Part shown: piece by piece, positions 32,012 through 40,381 of the stretch
Layout of the letters: the number at the start of each line of letters is the position of its first letter
How positions within the stretch are numbered: the stretch's first letter is position 1
DNA from: Lactonifactor longoviformis DSM 17459
Lineage (GTDB): Bacteria > Bacillota > Clostridia > Lachnospirales > Lachnospiraceae
DNA: 40,534 nt
Direction of reading: 5' to 3'
Assembly: GCF_900129135.1 (NCBI RefSeq)
Contig: NZ_FQVI01000032.1
Span: 1 to 40,534, forward strand
Translations under genes and position numbers: made by a program
The notes under the pieces: generated by a model
Told to the model about the DNA's origin: nothing
The model's input: only the letters and a program-made list of their open reading frames with translations
Databases searched by the model: none

Positions 32012-32713
32012 ATGAAGAAAAAAGCATTTAGGGCGGCATTTCCGTATACCATACCAATCTGTGCAGGCTTTATGTTTCTTGGAATCGCATATGGAATCTT
32101 TATGCGGAGCAAGGGGTTTGCCTTCTGGTATCCTATGCTAATGAGTGTCACGATCTTTGCGGGCTCCATGGAGTTTGTGGCAGTCAGTCTGCTGCTTTCA
32201 CCTTTTCAGCCATTTTATGCTTTGCTTCTGGCACTGATGGTGAATGCACGGCATCTGTTTTACGGCATATCCATGCTGGAAAAATACAGGGGGACAGGCA
32301 GAAAAAAGTGGTATCTGATCTTTGGCATGTGCGATGAGTCCTTTTCTATTAATTGCACCACAGACCCTCCGGCAGGCATAGATCGGGGATGGTTTATGTT
32401 CTTTGTAACTCTCCTGAATCAATGTTACTGGTTTGCAGGCGCAACTGTGGGTGCAGTGCTGGGGGGATTCCTCCACTTTGACACCAAAGGTCTGGACTTT
32501 GTGATGACAGCTCTGTTTGTAGTGATCTTCCTGGATCAATGGTTTTCTTCCAGGGATCACTTCCCTGCAGTGATTGGAGTGGGGGCCACAGCCGTCTGTC
32601 TGTTTCTGTTTGGACCGGACAATTTTATTCTGCCGTCTATGGCAACAATGCTGGCCATACTGACCATTTTGAGGGGGAGGCTGGAGAAGAAAGAAGGTGA
32701 CGTATGTCTTTAG
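32012..32713 (+). CDS. azlC: AzlC-family amino acid exporter, large subunit
   Basis: This 233-residue membrane protein has about five to seven hydrophobic segments and matches AzlC, which with AzlD exports branched-chain amino acids and analogues in Bacillus. Typical segments are [19 protein letters not shown] at the N-terminus, [13 protein letters not shown] and [25 protein letters not shown] run lies about 12 bases before the start, with GAGGG closer. It overlaps azlD by 10 bp, indicating translational coupling. It lies near the LIV importer, so import and export of the same class of amino acids may be encoded within 8 kb. Confidence 0.9.
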   Translation: MKKKAFRAAFPYTIPICAGFMFLGIAYGIFMRSKGFAFWYPMLMSVTIFAGSMEFVAVSLLLSPFQPFYALLLALMVNARHLFYGISMLEKYRGTGRKKWYLIFGMCDESFSINCTTDPPAGIDRGWFMFFVTLLNQCYWFAGATVGAVLGGFLHFDTKGLDFVMTALFVVIFLDQWFSSRDHFPAVIGVGATAVCLFLFGPDNFILPSMATMLAILTILRGRLEKKEGDVCL

Positions 32714-33030
32714 CACAGCAGATGATAACCATAGGCATGGTGGTACTGGGAACTATGCTTACCCGCTTTCTGCCTTTTATGATATTTCCGGATAATAAGC
32801 CTATACCCAAATACATTCAGTACCTGGGCAAGGTACTGCCCTACAGTGTGATCGGGCTTTTGATTGTGTACTGCCTCAAAGGAGTATCCTGGACTTCCCC
32901 TTCCTACGGGCTTCCGGAGATCATTTCTATTGCAGGAGTAGTCTGCGTCCACCGCTGGAAGAAGAATATGCTGCTTTCTATTGCCACAGGCACGGTACTG
33001 TATATGATTCTGGTGCAGGCAGTTTTCTGA
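32704..33030 (+). CDS. azlD: AzlD-family amino acid exporter, small subunit
   Basis: This 108-residue protein has about four hydrophobic segments and matches AzlD, the small partner of AzlC. The [19 protein letters not shown] segment and a late [15 protein letters not shown] segment are typical. It overlaps the end of azlC by 10 bp. AGAAGGTGA upstream within azlC serves as the ribosome binding site. Function depends on the pair. The gene ends before a short spacer leading to the P-type ATPase. Confidence 0.9.
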   Translation: MSLAQQMITIGMVVLGTMLTRFLPFMIFPDNKPIPKYIQYLGKVLPYSVIGLLIVYCLKGVSWTSPSYGLPEIISIAGVVCVHRWKKNMLLSIATGTVLYMILVQAVF

Positions 33031-33115
33031 TCCAGAGCCTTGTTGGATGCCAAAAAGGGTTGTATAATGAAGAAAAAGCAGGAAAACAGTGCGGACAAAT
33101 CTTCAGAAAAGGCAG

Positions 33116-35524
33116 ATGAGTACTATGGAAGAGACAAAAGACAGTACCTTGATACAGCCCGACCTGAGACGGGGACTTACTTCGGAACAGGTGAGGCAGA
33201 GAAAAAAAGATGGCCTGCAAAATGAGCAGGAGGATAAGAACAGTAAAAGCATAAAACAGATCGTCAGAGACAATCTCATGACGTTTTTTAACTTGATAAA
33301 TATTATTCTGGCCGGACTTGTAATCTTCGTGGGTTCTTTTAAGAATCTGCTCTTTATGGGGATTGTAATCTGCAACACCGGCATCGGAATTTTTCAGGAG
33401 ATACGGGCCAAGAAGACACTGGACAAGCTGTCACTGATTACTGCCACTAAGGTTAAGGCAGTGAGGGACGGAAAGCAAAGAGAGATCCCTGTGGAGGAGG
33501 TCGTGCTGGACGACATTATGCTTCTGGGTGCGGGAAATCAGATCTGTGCGGACGCCACAGTGAGAGAGGGCATGCTGGAGGTAAATGAATCCCTCATCAG
33601 CGGAGAGTCGGATATCATTGTAAAACGGCAGGGGGACCAGCTCTTTTCCGGAAGTTTCGTGGTGTCCGGACAGGCGATGGTACAGGTAATCCATGTGGGG
33701 ACAGAGAATTTTTCCTATAAGATCATGTCAGAGGCCAGAGCATTTAAAAAGCATAAGTCAGAGCTTCAGAAGTCCATAGACGTGATTCTAAAGATTATCG
33801 GTATTTTGATTATTCCTCTGGGGGTAGGGATGTTCTACAGCCAGTATGCGGTTGCCCACGCCTCCTTTGGGGATGCTGTGGTGAACATGGTAGCCGCAGT
33901 TTTGGGCATGATCCCGGAGGGATTGGTACTGCTGACCAGTATCGCCCTGGCCGTAGGCGTTATCCATCTGGGAAAACATAATACTCTGGTACACGAGCTT
34001 TTCTGTATAGAAACCCTGGCAAGGGTAGATGTGCTCTGTCTGGATAAGACGGGAACACTCACGGAAGGGCGCATGAAGGTGGAGGATGTGATCCCTCTGG
34101 AAGAAGTTCCGGTGGATGAGATTTTGGGAAATATGCTTCACTGTCTGAAGGATAACAATGCAACCTTTATGGCAATGAAGGAATATTTTCCGGATCGTGC
34201 GGATTACACTGCCGTGCACACCATACCATTTTCCTCTGCCAGAAAATACAGCGGCGCATCCTTTCAGGGGAAGGGTACCTATCTGATAGGGGCATATGAA
34301 TTCATGTTCCCCCAGGAGAAGGAAGAAGATTCCCTGAAGTATCAGATTGATCAGCATACCAGGAAGGGCATTCGGGTGCTGGTTCTGGCCCACAGCGAGG
34401 AAATTGCGGAGGAGAATGAACTGCCGGAGGATATGATTCCCTGTGCCATTATACTTTTAAGTGATATCATCCGGGAGGATGCGAGAGAAACCTTGAAGTA
34501 CTTTGCGGACAGGGATGTACGGCTTATGGTGATATCCGGGGACAATCCGGCTACAGTTGCCAATATTGCGAAAAAAGCGGGACTTGCAGATGCAGATTCT
34601 TACGTGGATGCAACCACACTGGAGTCCGATGCGGCTCTGGAGGCTGCGGTTGAGAAGTATCACATATTCGGCCGTGTGACACCGGAACAGAAGAAGAAGA
34701 TTGTGCTGGTCCTGAAAAAACAAAAACACATTGTGGCAATGACCGGCGACGGGGTAAATGATGTTCTGGCGTTAAAAGAGGCAGACTGCAGCATTGCCAT
34801 GGCGGCAGGAAGCGATGCCGCTAAGAACTGTTCCAATCTGGTACTGCTGGATTCTAATTTTAGTTCAATGCCTTACATTGTAAAAGAGGGGCGCAGAGTT
34901 ATCAATAATATTCAGAGTGCCGCCTCTTTGTTCCTGGTAAAGACGATCTTTTCCCTGGTACTGTCTATTTTCACTTTGATTTTTGCCTGGCAGTATCCCT
35001 TTATTCCCATACAGCTTTCTGTCATCAGTATGTGCGGCGTGGGAATTCCTACCTTTATTCTGGCGCTGGAGCCCAATTTTAACCGGGTGAGAGGAGACTT
35101 CCTGAGAAACGTGCTGCAGAATGCTCTCACGGGGGCGCTTACCATTGTGGCAGAGGTGATTCTTATCACAATCCTCTGCGGGTATCTGAAGTCTGGCACG
35201 GCTGTGCGATCTACTATGTGTGTGCTGGCCACAGGTGTGGTCAGCCTGTATATGATCCGGAAGGTGTATCCCCTGCAGTCGAAGCTTAGAAAGGCTGTCT
35301 ACTATGCCATGTTTGGCATGTTCTTCTGCTGCCTGTTTGTGCTCCCGGCACTGTTCAGTGTGGAGAACATACCGTTCCGGGAAATGATTGTTTTGCTTCT
35401 CCTCCTTATTTTTACTCCTTACCTCATAGACGGTATTTACGGCGCCATGGAGGGGGTCAAATCCTGGTGGCGGAAGATGAGGGTAAAATGGAAAGAAAGA
35501 GAACACTGGAAGCCGGACAGCTAA
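33116..35524 (+). CDS. P-type cation ATPase (CtpE-like)
   Basis: This roughly 802-residue ion pump shows the actuator motif SLISGESD (the TGES equivalent), the membrane PEGL motif (MIPEGLVLLTS), phosphorylation motif DKTGTLTEG with Asp310 and the hinge motif TGDGVNDVLALKEAD. Eight to ten hydrophobic segments are present. The PEGLVLLTS...GKHNTLVHELFCIETLARVD stretch resembles CtpE, a calcium-uptake ATPase of mycobacteria. The start is uncertain: ATG 33116 or ATG 33125 are both plausible, while GTG 33089 is weaker. A separate ATG at 33067 with a good AAGGG site opens a 52-residue frame that overlaps the gene in another frame. Calcium or another divalent cation is the likely substrate, by family only. 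Confidence 0.87.
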   Translation: MSTMEETKDSTLIQPDLRRGLTSEQVRQRKKDGLQNEQEDKNSKSIKQIVRDNLMTFFNLINIILAGLVIFVGSFKNLLFMGIVICNTGIGIFQEIRAKKTLDKLSLITATKVKAVRDGKQREIPVEEVVLDDIMLLGAGNQICADATVREGMLEVNESLISGESDIIVKRQGDQLFSGSFVVSGQAMVQVIHVGTENFSYKIMSEARAFKKHKSELQKSIDVILKIIGILIIPLGVGMFYSQYAVAHASFGDAVVNMVAAVLGMIPEGLVLLTSIALAVGVIHLGKHNTLVHELFCIETLARVDVLCLDKTGTLTEGRMKVEDVIPLEEVPVDEILGNMLHCLKDNNATFMAMKEYFPDRADYTAVHTIPFSSARKYSGASFQGKGTYLIGAYEFMFPQEKEEDSLKYQIDQHTRKGIRVLVLAHSEEIAEENELPEDMIPCAIILLSDIIREDARETLKYFADRDVRLMVISGDNPATVANIAKKAGLADADSYVDATTLESDAALEAAVEKYHIFGRVTPEQKKKIVLVLKKQKHIVAMTGDGVNDVLALKEADCSIAMAAGSDAAKNCSNLVLLDSNFSSMPYIVKEGRRVINNIQSAASLFLVKTIFSLVLSIFTLIFAWQYPFIPIQLSVISMCGVGIPTFILALEPNFNRVRGDFLRNVLQNALTGALTIVAEVILITILCGYLKSGTAVRSTMCVLATGVVSLYMIRKVYPLQSKLRKAVYYAMFGMFFCCLFVLPALFSVENIPFREMIVLLLLLIFTPYLIDGIYGAMEGVKSWWRKMRVKWKEREHWKPDS

Positions 35525-35544
35525 GGCAGGTCGGTGCTGCTTTA

Positions 35545-35574
35545 CCGGGGGAGCCCTGTACCAGGCTCCCCCGG
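35545..35574 (+). terminator. GC-rich hairpin after P-type ATPase
   Basis: CCGGGGGAGCC and GGCTCCCCCGG form a perfect 11-bp stem with an eight-base loop, 20 bp after the ATPase stop. There is no T-run, so it may be a processing or stabilising hairpin rather than a classical terminator. Confidence 0.6.
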
Positions 35575-35664
35575 CGGAATGACAGGATAGAGGATGAAGA
35601 AATAGGTATAATTTACGTATTTATTCATATAATAGAAACAGATACAGCAGAATTACCCCTATGC

Positions 35665-35693
35665 TTGACAAAGAATATAGATAGGACTATAAT
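35665..35693 (+). promoter_or_regulatory. Consensus promoter of initiator tRNA
   Basis: TTGACA (35665-35670), a 17-bp spacer and TATAAT (35688-35693): both hexamers match the sigma-A consensus exactly. The transcript would start about 15 bases before tRNA-Met. Such strength is expected for a stable RNA gene. Confidence 0.9.
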
Positions 35694-35714
35694 AGGGGAG
35701 TGATAAGAAATTGA

Positions 35715-35788
35715 CGCGGGGTGGAGCAGTCTGGAAGCTCGTCGGGCTCATAACCCGAAGGTCACAGGTTCAAATCCTGTCCCCGCTA
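35715..35788 (+). tRNA. Initiator tRNA-Met (fMet, anticodon CAT)
   Basis: Anticodon CAT lies at 35749-35751. Initiator identity is shown by three consecutive G-C pairs in the anticodon stem (CGGG...CCCG) and by a mismatched first acceptor pair (C1 against T72; the other six acceptor pairs match). No CCA is encoded. It is transcribed alone from its own promoter and terminator, away from the rRNA operon. Confidence 0.93.
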
Positions 35789-35797
35789 CTAAAAAAG

Positions 35798-35832
35798 AAA
35801 AGTCAGGACATTGATGTCCGGGCTTTTTTTTT
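35798..35832 (+). terminator. Terminator of initiator tRNA gene
   Basis: AAGTCAGGACAT and ATGTCCGGGCTT pair with one mismatch around a two-base gap, followed by nine or more T. It ends the tRNA transcript ten bases after the gene. Confidence 0.85.
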
Positions 35833-35964
35833 AACTCTGCCGGCAGCTGTCCCCATAAAACCAGGTGTACAAATAAGAAATTGTAGCTTATACTATATAT
35901 TATAAATGAGTTTATACGGACAGTTACACCGATACCTGACACAGGAAGAATTGGGAGGAACGAG

Positions 35965-37356
35965 ATGGCAAAGTACAAGTGCAGACAGTGTGGTTATATT
36001 TATGATGAAGAGGAGCAGGGGAAACCGATCCGGGAACTGGATTCCTGTCCCATATGCAGCCAGCCGGCGGGGATCTTTGAAAAGATTGGGGAGGCGGTGC
36101 AGGCTGCGCCGATGCCGGGAGCGCAGAGACGGGATCTGGATTACCCGGCCGAATATGCGAGGCTTGATGAGTCCTGCCGCTATATGAAGGAGATTCATGA
36201 GATGGCGGTGTCGGGCAAACCAATCATTGAGGCTATGGGGACCAGAATGGATATGCCCGGATGGGATGATATTCTGATACTGGGGGCCCAGCTGAACCCA
36301 ATGCCGCTGGATGAACATGCAGAGGTGAATACTACCACCGTGATCGGAAAGCATGCAAAAAAGCCTATGGTCATAGAAAATCCGGTATACATATCCCACA
36401 TGTCCTTCGGCGCCCTTTCCAAAGAGACAAAGGTGGCCCTGGCCAGAGGCAGCGCCATGGCACAAACCGCAATGTGCAGCGGAGAGGGGGGAATACTCCC
36501 GGAAGAGATGGCGGCAGCCTACAAATATATTTTTGAATATGTTCCCAATCTCTACAGTGTAAACCCTGAAAATCTAAGAAATGCCGATGCCATAGAAATT
36601 AAAATTGGGCAGGGTACCAAGCCGGGAATGGGAGGACATCTCCCGGGGGATAAGGTTACGCCGGAGATTGCCAGGATCCGAAATAAGCCCCTGGGAAAGG
36701 ACGTGATAAGTCCCTCCAGATTCCCTATGATACAGTCCAGGGAAGATTTGAAGGATCTGGTAGATCAGCTCCGGATGGCTTCTGAGGGGAGACCTGTGGG
36801 AATTAAAATCGCTGCGGGACGGATTGAGAGGGATCTGGAATTCTGCGTCTATGCCGGACCTGACTTTATAACCATCGACGGAAGGGGCGGGGCTACAGGC
36901 GCCAGCCCAAAATTGGTCAGGGATTCGACCAGTGTTCCCACGGTTTATGCTCTGTACAGGGCCAAAAAGTATCTGCAGGAAGCAGGAGCCGACATTGATC
37001 TGGTTATTACCGGAGGGCTGAGGGTATCGTCCGACTTTGCGAAGGCCATAGCCATGGGAGCGGACGCGGTGGCAGTGGCCTCTGCGGGGTTAATTGCCGC
37101 GGCCTGTCAGCAGTACCGCATCTGCGGCACAGGGAAATGCCCGGTTGGAGTGGCAACCCAGGATCCTGCACTGAGGGCCAGATTCCAGGAAGATGCAGCT
37201 GCGGCCCGGGTGGCTAATTTCCTGAACTGCACCCGTGAGGAACTGAAGACATTTGCCAGGATCACGGGACATGAGGACATTCATGAACTGGATACGGAGG
37301 ATTTGTGTACCATCAGCAGAGAAATATCTGAGTATACGAATATCAGACATGCATAA
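35965..37356 (+). CDS. Rubredoxin-domain / FMN glutamate-synthase-type protein
   Basis: This 463-residue protein has a rubredoxin-like N-terminus with Cys6/Cys9 and Cys28/Cys31 (KCRQCGYIYD and SCPICSQ), then a full FMN-binding glutamate synthase domain (about 80-440). The latter shows YISHMSFGALS, GQGTKPGMGGHLPGDKV, TIDGRGGATGASP and CGTGKCPVGVATQDP. Only two cysteines are seen in the last motif, where classical GOGAT has three for a [3Fe-4S] cluster. There is no glutaminase domain or separate small subunit nearby. GGGAGGAACG precedes the start. It could be an archaeal-type stand-alone glutamate synthase, or a related FMN oxidoreductase fed electrons by its rubredoxin domain. Confidence 0.88.
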   Translation: MAKYKCRQCGYIYDEEEQGKPIRELDSCPICSQPAGIFEKIGEAVQAAPMPGAQRRDLDYPAEYARLDESCRYMKEIHEMAVSGKPIIEAMGTRMDMPGWDDILILGAQLNPMPLDEHAEVNTTTVIGKHAKKPMVIENPVYISHMSFGALSKETKVALARGSAMAQTAMCSGEGGILPEEMAAAYKYIFEYVPNLYSVNPENLRNADAIEIKIGQGTKPGMGGHLPGDKVTPEIARIRNKPLGKDVISPSRFPMIQSREDLKDLVDQLRMASEGRPVGIKIAAGRIERDLEFCVYAGPDFITIDGRGGATGASPKLVRDSTSVPTVYALYRAKKYLQEAGADIDLVITGGLRVSSDFAKAIAMGADAVAVASAGLIAAACQQYRICGTGKCPVGVATQDPALRARFQEDAAAARVANFLNCTREELKTFARITGHEDIHELDTEDLCTISREISEYTNIRHA

Positions 37357-37366
37357 AAAAGATTCA

Positions 37367-37391
37367 GGGGCGGCAGATACTCGGCCGCCCC
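37367..37391 (+). promoter_or_regulatory. Intercistronic GC hairpin
   Basis: GGGGCGGC and GCCGCCCC form a perfect 8-bp stem with a nine-base loop between the glutamate-synthase-type gene and the next gene. No T-run follows. It is probably an mRNA-stabilising or attenuating element. Confidence 0.55.
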
Positions 37392-37415
37392 GTCAGTTAG
37401 TGAGGAGTTAAGCGA

Positions 37416-38351
37416 ATGGCAGAGATTAAAACAATAGGAATTATCGGGCAGGGGGCTTTGGGGGTCATGTATGGTCAGCAGCTCACCCGGCACTTGGGAA
37501 AAGAGCGTGTGTTTTTCATCGCAGATCCCCGGAGAATTGAAAAATACCAGAGGGAGGGGATCTACTGCAACGGAGAGAAGACAGAGTTTCAATATCTGAC
37601 GCCGGATACGAAAGGGGTACAGGCTGACCTGCTTATCTTCGCGGTAAAATATACGGCCATTGAGGAAGCCCTGGACGATACCGCAAACTTTGTAGGGGAT
37701 TCCACTATTCTGTTATCTCTGCTCAACGGCATCGCAAGTGAGGAGCAGATTGGAGCCAGGTACGGGGAGGATAAGATACTGTACTGTGTGGCCCAGGAGA
37801 TGGATGCCCTGAAAGAAGGAAACCAGTTCAGCCATACCAATATGGGGACATTGGTTATAGGAAACCGGGATAACAAGAGGGATGAGAGGCTTTCTTCCGT
37901 AGAGAATATACTCAGAGAAGCGGAGATTCCGTATCTGATTCCGGAGGACATTATGCACTGCCTGTGGAGCAAGCTTATGTTTAATACGGGGGTCAATCAG
38001 ACGGCGGCGGTATATGCCTGCAATTACCGGCAGATGCAGGAGGAGGGGCAGATCCGTGACACCGCTCTGTCTGCTATGGAAGAGGCAAGGCGCATCGCAG
38101 AAGCGGAGGGAGCAGTGATTACAGACCGGGAGTTTGCAGAGTGGATGCAGATCCTTGGAAGGCTGAATCCGGAAGGCATGCCGTCCATGCGGCAGGACAC
38201 CAAGGCTAAGCGCAAAACAGAGGTGGAGCTTTTTTCGGGAACCCTCAGGAAGCTGGGAAAAAAGCATCACATTCCTACACCGGTCAATGACTGGCTGTAT
38301 GAGAAAATACAGGAAATAGAGCATGTCAGAGAGATGGGCGGAGGAGACTAA
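37416..38351 (+). CDS. Ketopantoate reductase family protein (PanE/ApbA)
   Basis: This 311-residue protein has an N-terminal Rossmann domain with IGIIGQGALGVMYG and a C-terminal helical ApbA domain (about 175-305) with KLMFNTGVNQTAAVY. The family reduces 2-dehydropantoate to pantoate with NADPH for coenzyme A synthesis, though paralogues with other 2-oxo acid substrates are common. GTGAGGAG precedes the start. It is followed five bases later by the prolyl-tRNA editing gene. No panB or panC is present nearby, so a role in pantothenate synthesis is only one possibility. Confidence 0.85.
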   Translation: MAEIKTIGIIGQGALGVMYGQQLTRHLGKERVFFIADPRRIEKYQREGIYCNGEKTEFQYLTPDTKGVQADLLIFAVKYTAIEEALDDTANFVGDSTILLSLLNGIASEEQIGARYGEDKILYCVAQEMDALKEGNQFSHTNMGTLVIGNRDNKRDERLSSVENILREAEIPYLIPEDIMHCLWSKLMFNTGVNQTAAVYACNYRQMQEEGQIRDTALSAMEEARRIAEAEGAVITDREFAEWMQILGRLNPEGMPSMRQDTKAKRKTEVELFSGTLRKLGKKHHIPTPVNDWLYEKIQEIEHVREMGGGD

Positions 38352-38356
38352 AAACC

Positions 38357-38896
38357 ATGAGGATGAAACTGGAAGAGGGACGTCCCCTTTATGTGCAGGG
38401 GCGCCCTGAGAAAGAGATACGGACGTATAAGCTCCTGGAAGAACTCCAGATTCCTTTTCAGAGGCTCGATCATGAGCCGATGTACACCATAGATGCCTGC
38501 AGGGAAGTAGACCGGCTTCTCGGAACAGAGATATGTAAGAATCTGTTCCTGTGCAATTCCAATAGGACGGAATATTATCTTTTGCTGCTTCCGGGGAGAA
38601 AGAAACTTATAACCAAAGAAGTATCAGGGAAGCTTGGCACAACAAGACTTTCCTTTGCCGGGGAAGCAGAGATGGCTGACTATCTGGATCTGACTCCAGG
38701 TTCAGTTAGTGTTATGGGACTTATGAACGATACCGGGTGCAGGGTACAGCTGGTAATTGACCGGGAGGTTAAGGAACAGGCATCATTTGCCTGCCATCCC
38801 TGTATCAATACCTCAAGTATTCTGCTGTCTACAGAGGATCTCCTGGAGAAATTCCTTCCCGCAGTGCATCATGTGCCCGTATTTCTGGATCTATAG
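38357..38896 (+). CDS. Prolyl-tRNA editing protein (ProX/YbaK family)
   Basis: This 179-residue protein matches the YbaK/ProXp trans-editing family (PrdX type), which removes wrongly attached alanine or cysteine from tRNA-Pro. The LDHEPMYTIDACREVDRLLG segment, the LFLCNSNRTEYYLLLLPG strand, the KEVSGKLGTTRLSFA segment with its conserved lysine, and FACHPCINTSSI are typical. A GGAGGAG site lies in the end of the preceding gene; ATG 38363 is a possible alternative start. It forms a two-gene unit with the ketopantoate-reductase-like gene. Confidence 0.88.
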   Translation: MRMKLEEGRPLYVQGRPEKEIRTYKLLEELQIPFQRLDHEPMYTIDACREVDRLLGTEICKNLFLCNSNRTEYYLLLLPGRKKLITKEVSGKLGTTRLSFAGEAEMADYLDLTPGSVSVMGLMNDTGCRVQLVIDREVKEQASFACHPCINTSSILLSTEDLLEKFLPAVHHVPVFLDL

Positions 38897-39019
38897 CGGA
38901 TGCAGCCGGGAACCAAAAAAACATGTAAAATAATAGACAAGAAAAAGCGGGTGTCACTGGTAAAACTTGACAAAAATAGTGGAAATGTCATATTTTGTAG
39001 AAACTTAATAGATTTGTAA

Positions 39020-39048
39020 TTGAATCTTTTCCTAAAACCTTGTATCAT
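39020..39048 (+). promoter_or_regulatory. Likely promoter of polysaccharide deacetylase gene
   Basis: TTGAAT (39020-39025) and TATCAT (39043-39048) with a 17-bp spacer lie about 43 bp before the start codon. A second candidate, TTGACA (38967) with TATTTT (38991) after 18 bp, lies upstream, so two start points are possible. Confidence 0.5.
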
Positions 39049-39090
39049 AAGAGAGTAAATAAGGGACTGAAGAAAAGAGAAGAGGTAACA

Positions 39091-40227
39091 ATGAACATAG
39101 ATGAGAGAAACTTGGATCCGGAAGAAATAGAATATCAGCGAAGACGGGCAGAGAGGATGAGAAAACGGAGAGAGGCCCTGAGGCGGCAGCTGTTTATCAG
39201 AAAGTGTATGCGCCTGGGTGTGATAGCCTTTCTTCTTGTATTGATCGCAGGTGTGGGAGGTTATAAGCTTATAAGCTTTATCGGCGGCAAGACCAAGTCC
39301 GGGAATGCGGGGGTTGTAGATGTACAGGCCAAAACCCCGGACGATCCCAGTGAGGCGGCCCGGCAGCCGATCCGGGATGCCGATAATATGGAAAAGCTGG
39401 CAGCACCGTCCACCGGATGGCAGACCGATGACAGGGGAACCTGGTATCAGAATGCGGATGGCTCTTTCTATGTAAGCGGATGGAAGGAGATAGACGGCAA
39501 CCAATATTATTTTGATGACAGCGGATACATAATCAAGGATGACTGGCTGGAAAAGGACGGGGAAGATTTTTATTTCAATGCAGACGGCCAGTATGATGCC
39601 GCTGTTAAAAAGCCCATGGTAGCCCTTACCTTTGATGACGGACCGGGAAAATATACGGACAGGCTTCTGGATGTGCTGGAGGCCAATAACTCGAAGGCTA
39701 CATTCTTCCTCCTGGGCCAGAATGCAGAGAAGTTTCCGGAACAGGTAAAGCGGGAAAAGGACCTTGGGATGGAGATCGGCAACCATACGTATGACCACCA
39801 GATTCTGACGAAGATAGATATCGGGAATGTAAGCAGTGAAGTGTCACAGACAAACGAAGCGATCAAGAATATTATCGGGGAACCGGCAACTGTAATGCGT
39901 ACGCCTGGAGGAGCCCAGAATGCTGATGTTTTAGCTCAGATTGGGATGCCGGTTGTTCTGTGGAGTATTGATACAAAGGACTGGAAGACAAAGGACGTAC
40001 AGAATACCATAGACGTTACGCTGAATAATGTGCAGGATGGTTCTGTTGTGCTGATGCATGATATCCATGAGTTTACGGTTGAGGCAGCGGAGCAGATAAT
40101 ACCTGCATTGGTAGAAAAAGGGTATAAGCTGGTTACCGTGAGTGAGCTGGCAAAAGCCAAGGGAATTACCTTGGAAAACGGCAAGTCGTATTCCTACTTC
40201 GGAGAAGGGGAGCAGACGGTAGAATAA
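39091..40227 (+). CDS. Membrane-anchored polysaccharide deacetylase (NodB family)
   Basis: This 378-residue protein has a highly basic N-terminus (Arg-rich, about 12-45), a single membrane anchor (about 48-65), a linker and two or three degenerate wall-binding repeats (GTWYQNADGSFYVSGW and NQYYFDDSGYI, about 110-165), then a NodB deacetylase domain (about 172-365). Catalytic and metal residues are visible: Asp182/Asp183 in TFDDGP, His232 and His236 in HTYDH, RTPGG, and VLMHDIH near the end. It should remove N-acetyl groups from peptidoglycan or another wall glycan, a change that often gives lysozyme resistance. The start at 39091 follows AGAGG; an earlier in-frame ATG at 39040 lacks a good site and would overlap the promoter. 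Confidence 0.91.
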   Translation: MNIDERNLDPEEIEYQRRRAERMRKRREALRRQLFIRKCMRLGVIAFLLVLIAGVGGYKLISFIGGKTKSGNAGVVDVQAKTPDDPSEAARQPIRDADNMEKLAAPSTGWQTDDRGTWYQNADGSFYVSGWKEIDGNQYYFDDSGYIIKDDWLEKDGEDFYFNADGQYDAAVKKPMVALTFDDGPGKYTDRLLDVLEANNSKATFFLLGQNAEKFPEQVKREKDLGMEIGNHTYDHQILTKIDIGNVSSEVSQTNEAIKNIIGEPATVMRTPGGAQNADVLAQIGMPVVLWSIDTKDWKTKDVQNTIDVTLNNVQDGSVVLMHDIHEFTVEAAEQIIPALVEKGYKLVTVSELAKAKGITLENGKSYSYFGEGEQTVE

Positions 40228-40250
40228 TAGAAATAATTACATAAACAAAG

Positions 40251-40297
40251 GGGGCTGTGAAAAAATGGAGTTGCTCTAACTCCATTTTTTCAGCCCC
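40251..40297. terminator. Long hairpin terminator, probably at an IS end
   Basis: GGGGCT then GAAAAAATGGAGTT pair with AACTCCATTTTTTC then AGCCCC around loop GCTCT, a stem of 20 pairs with a two-base bulge, followed by TCTTT. It ends the deacetylase transcript and may also block read-through from or into the adjacent transposase. A GGGGCTGTGAAAAA-like sequence resembles the outer ends of IS1182-type elements, so this may be the IS terminus. Confidence 0.7.
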
Positions 40298-40381
40298 TCT
40301 TTATTTTGTGGAAAGCGTAAGAAAAAAGCAGTAAAAAGCGCATAATCCCCCTTACCCCAACAAACGTGCGCTCTTTCTTCT

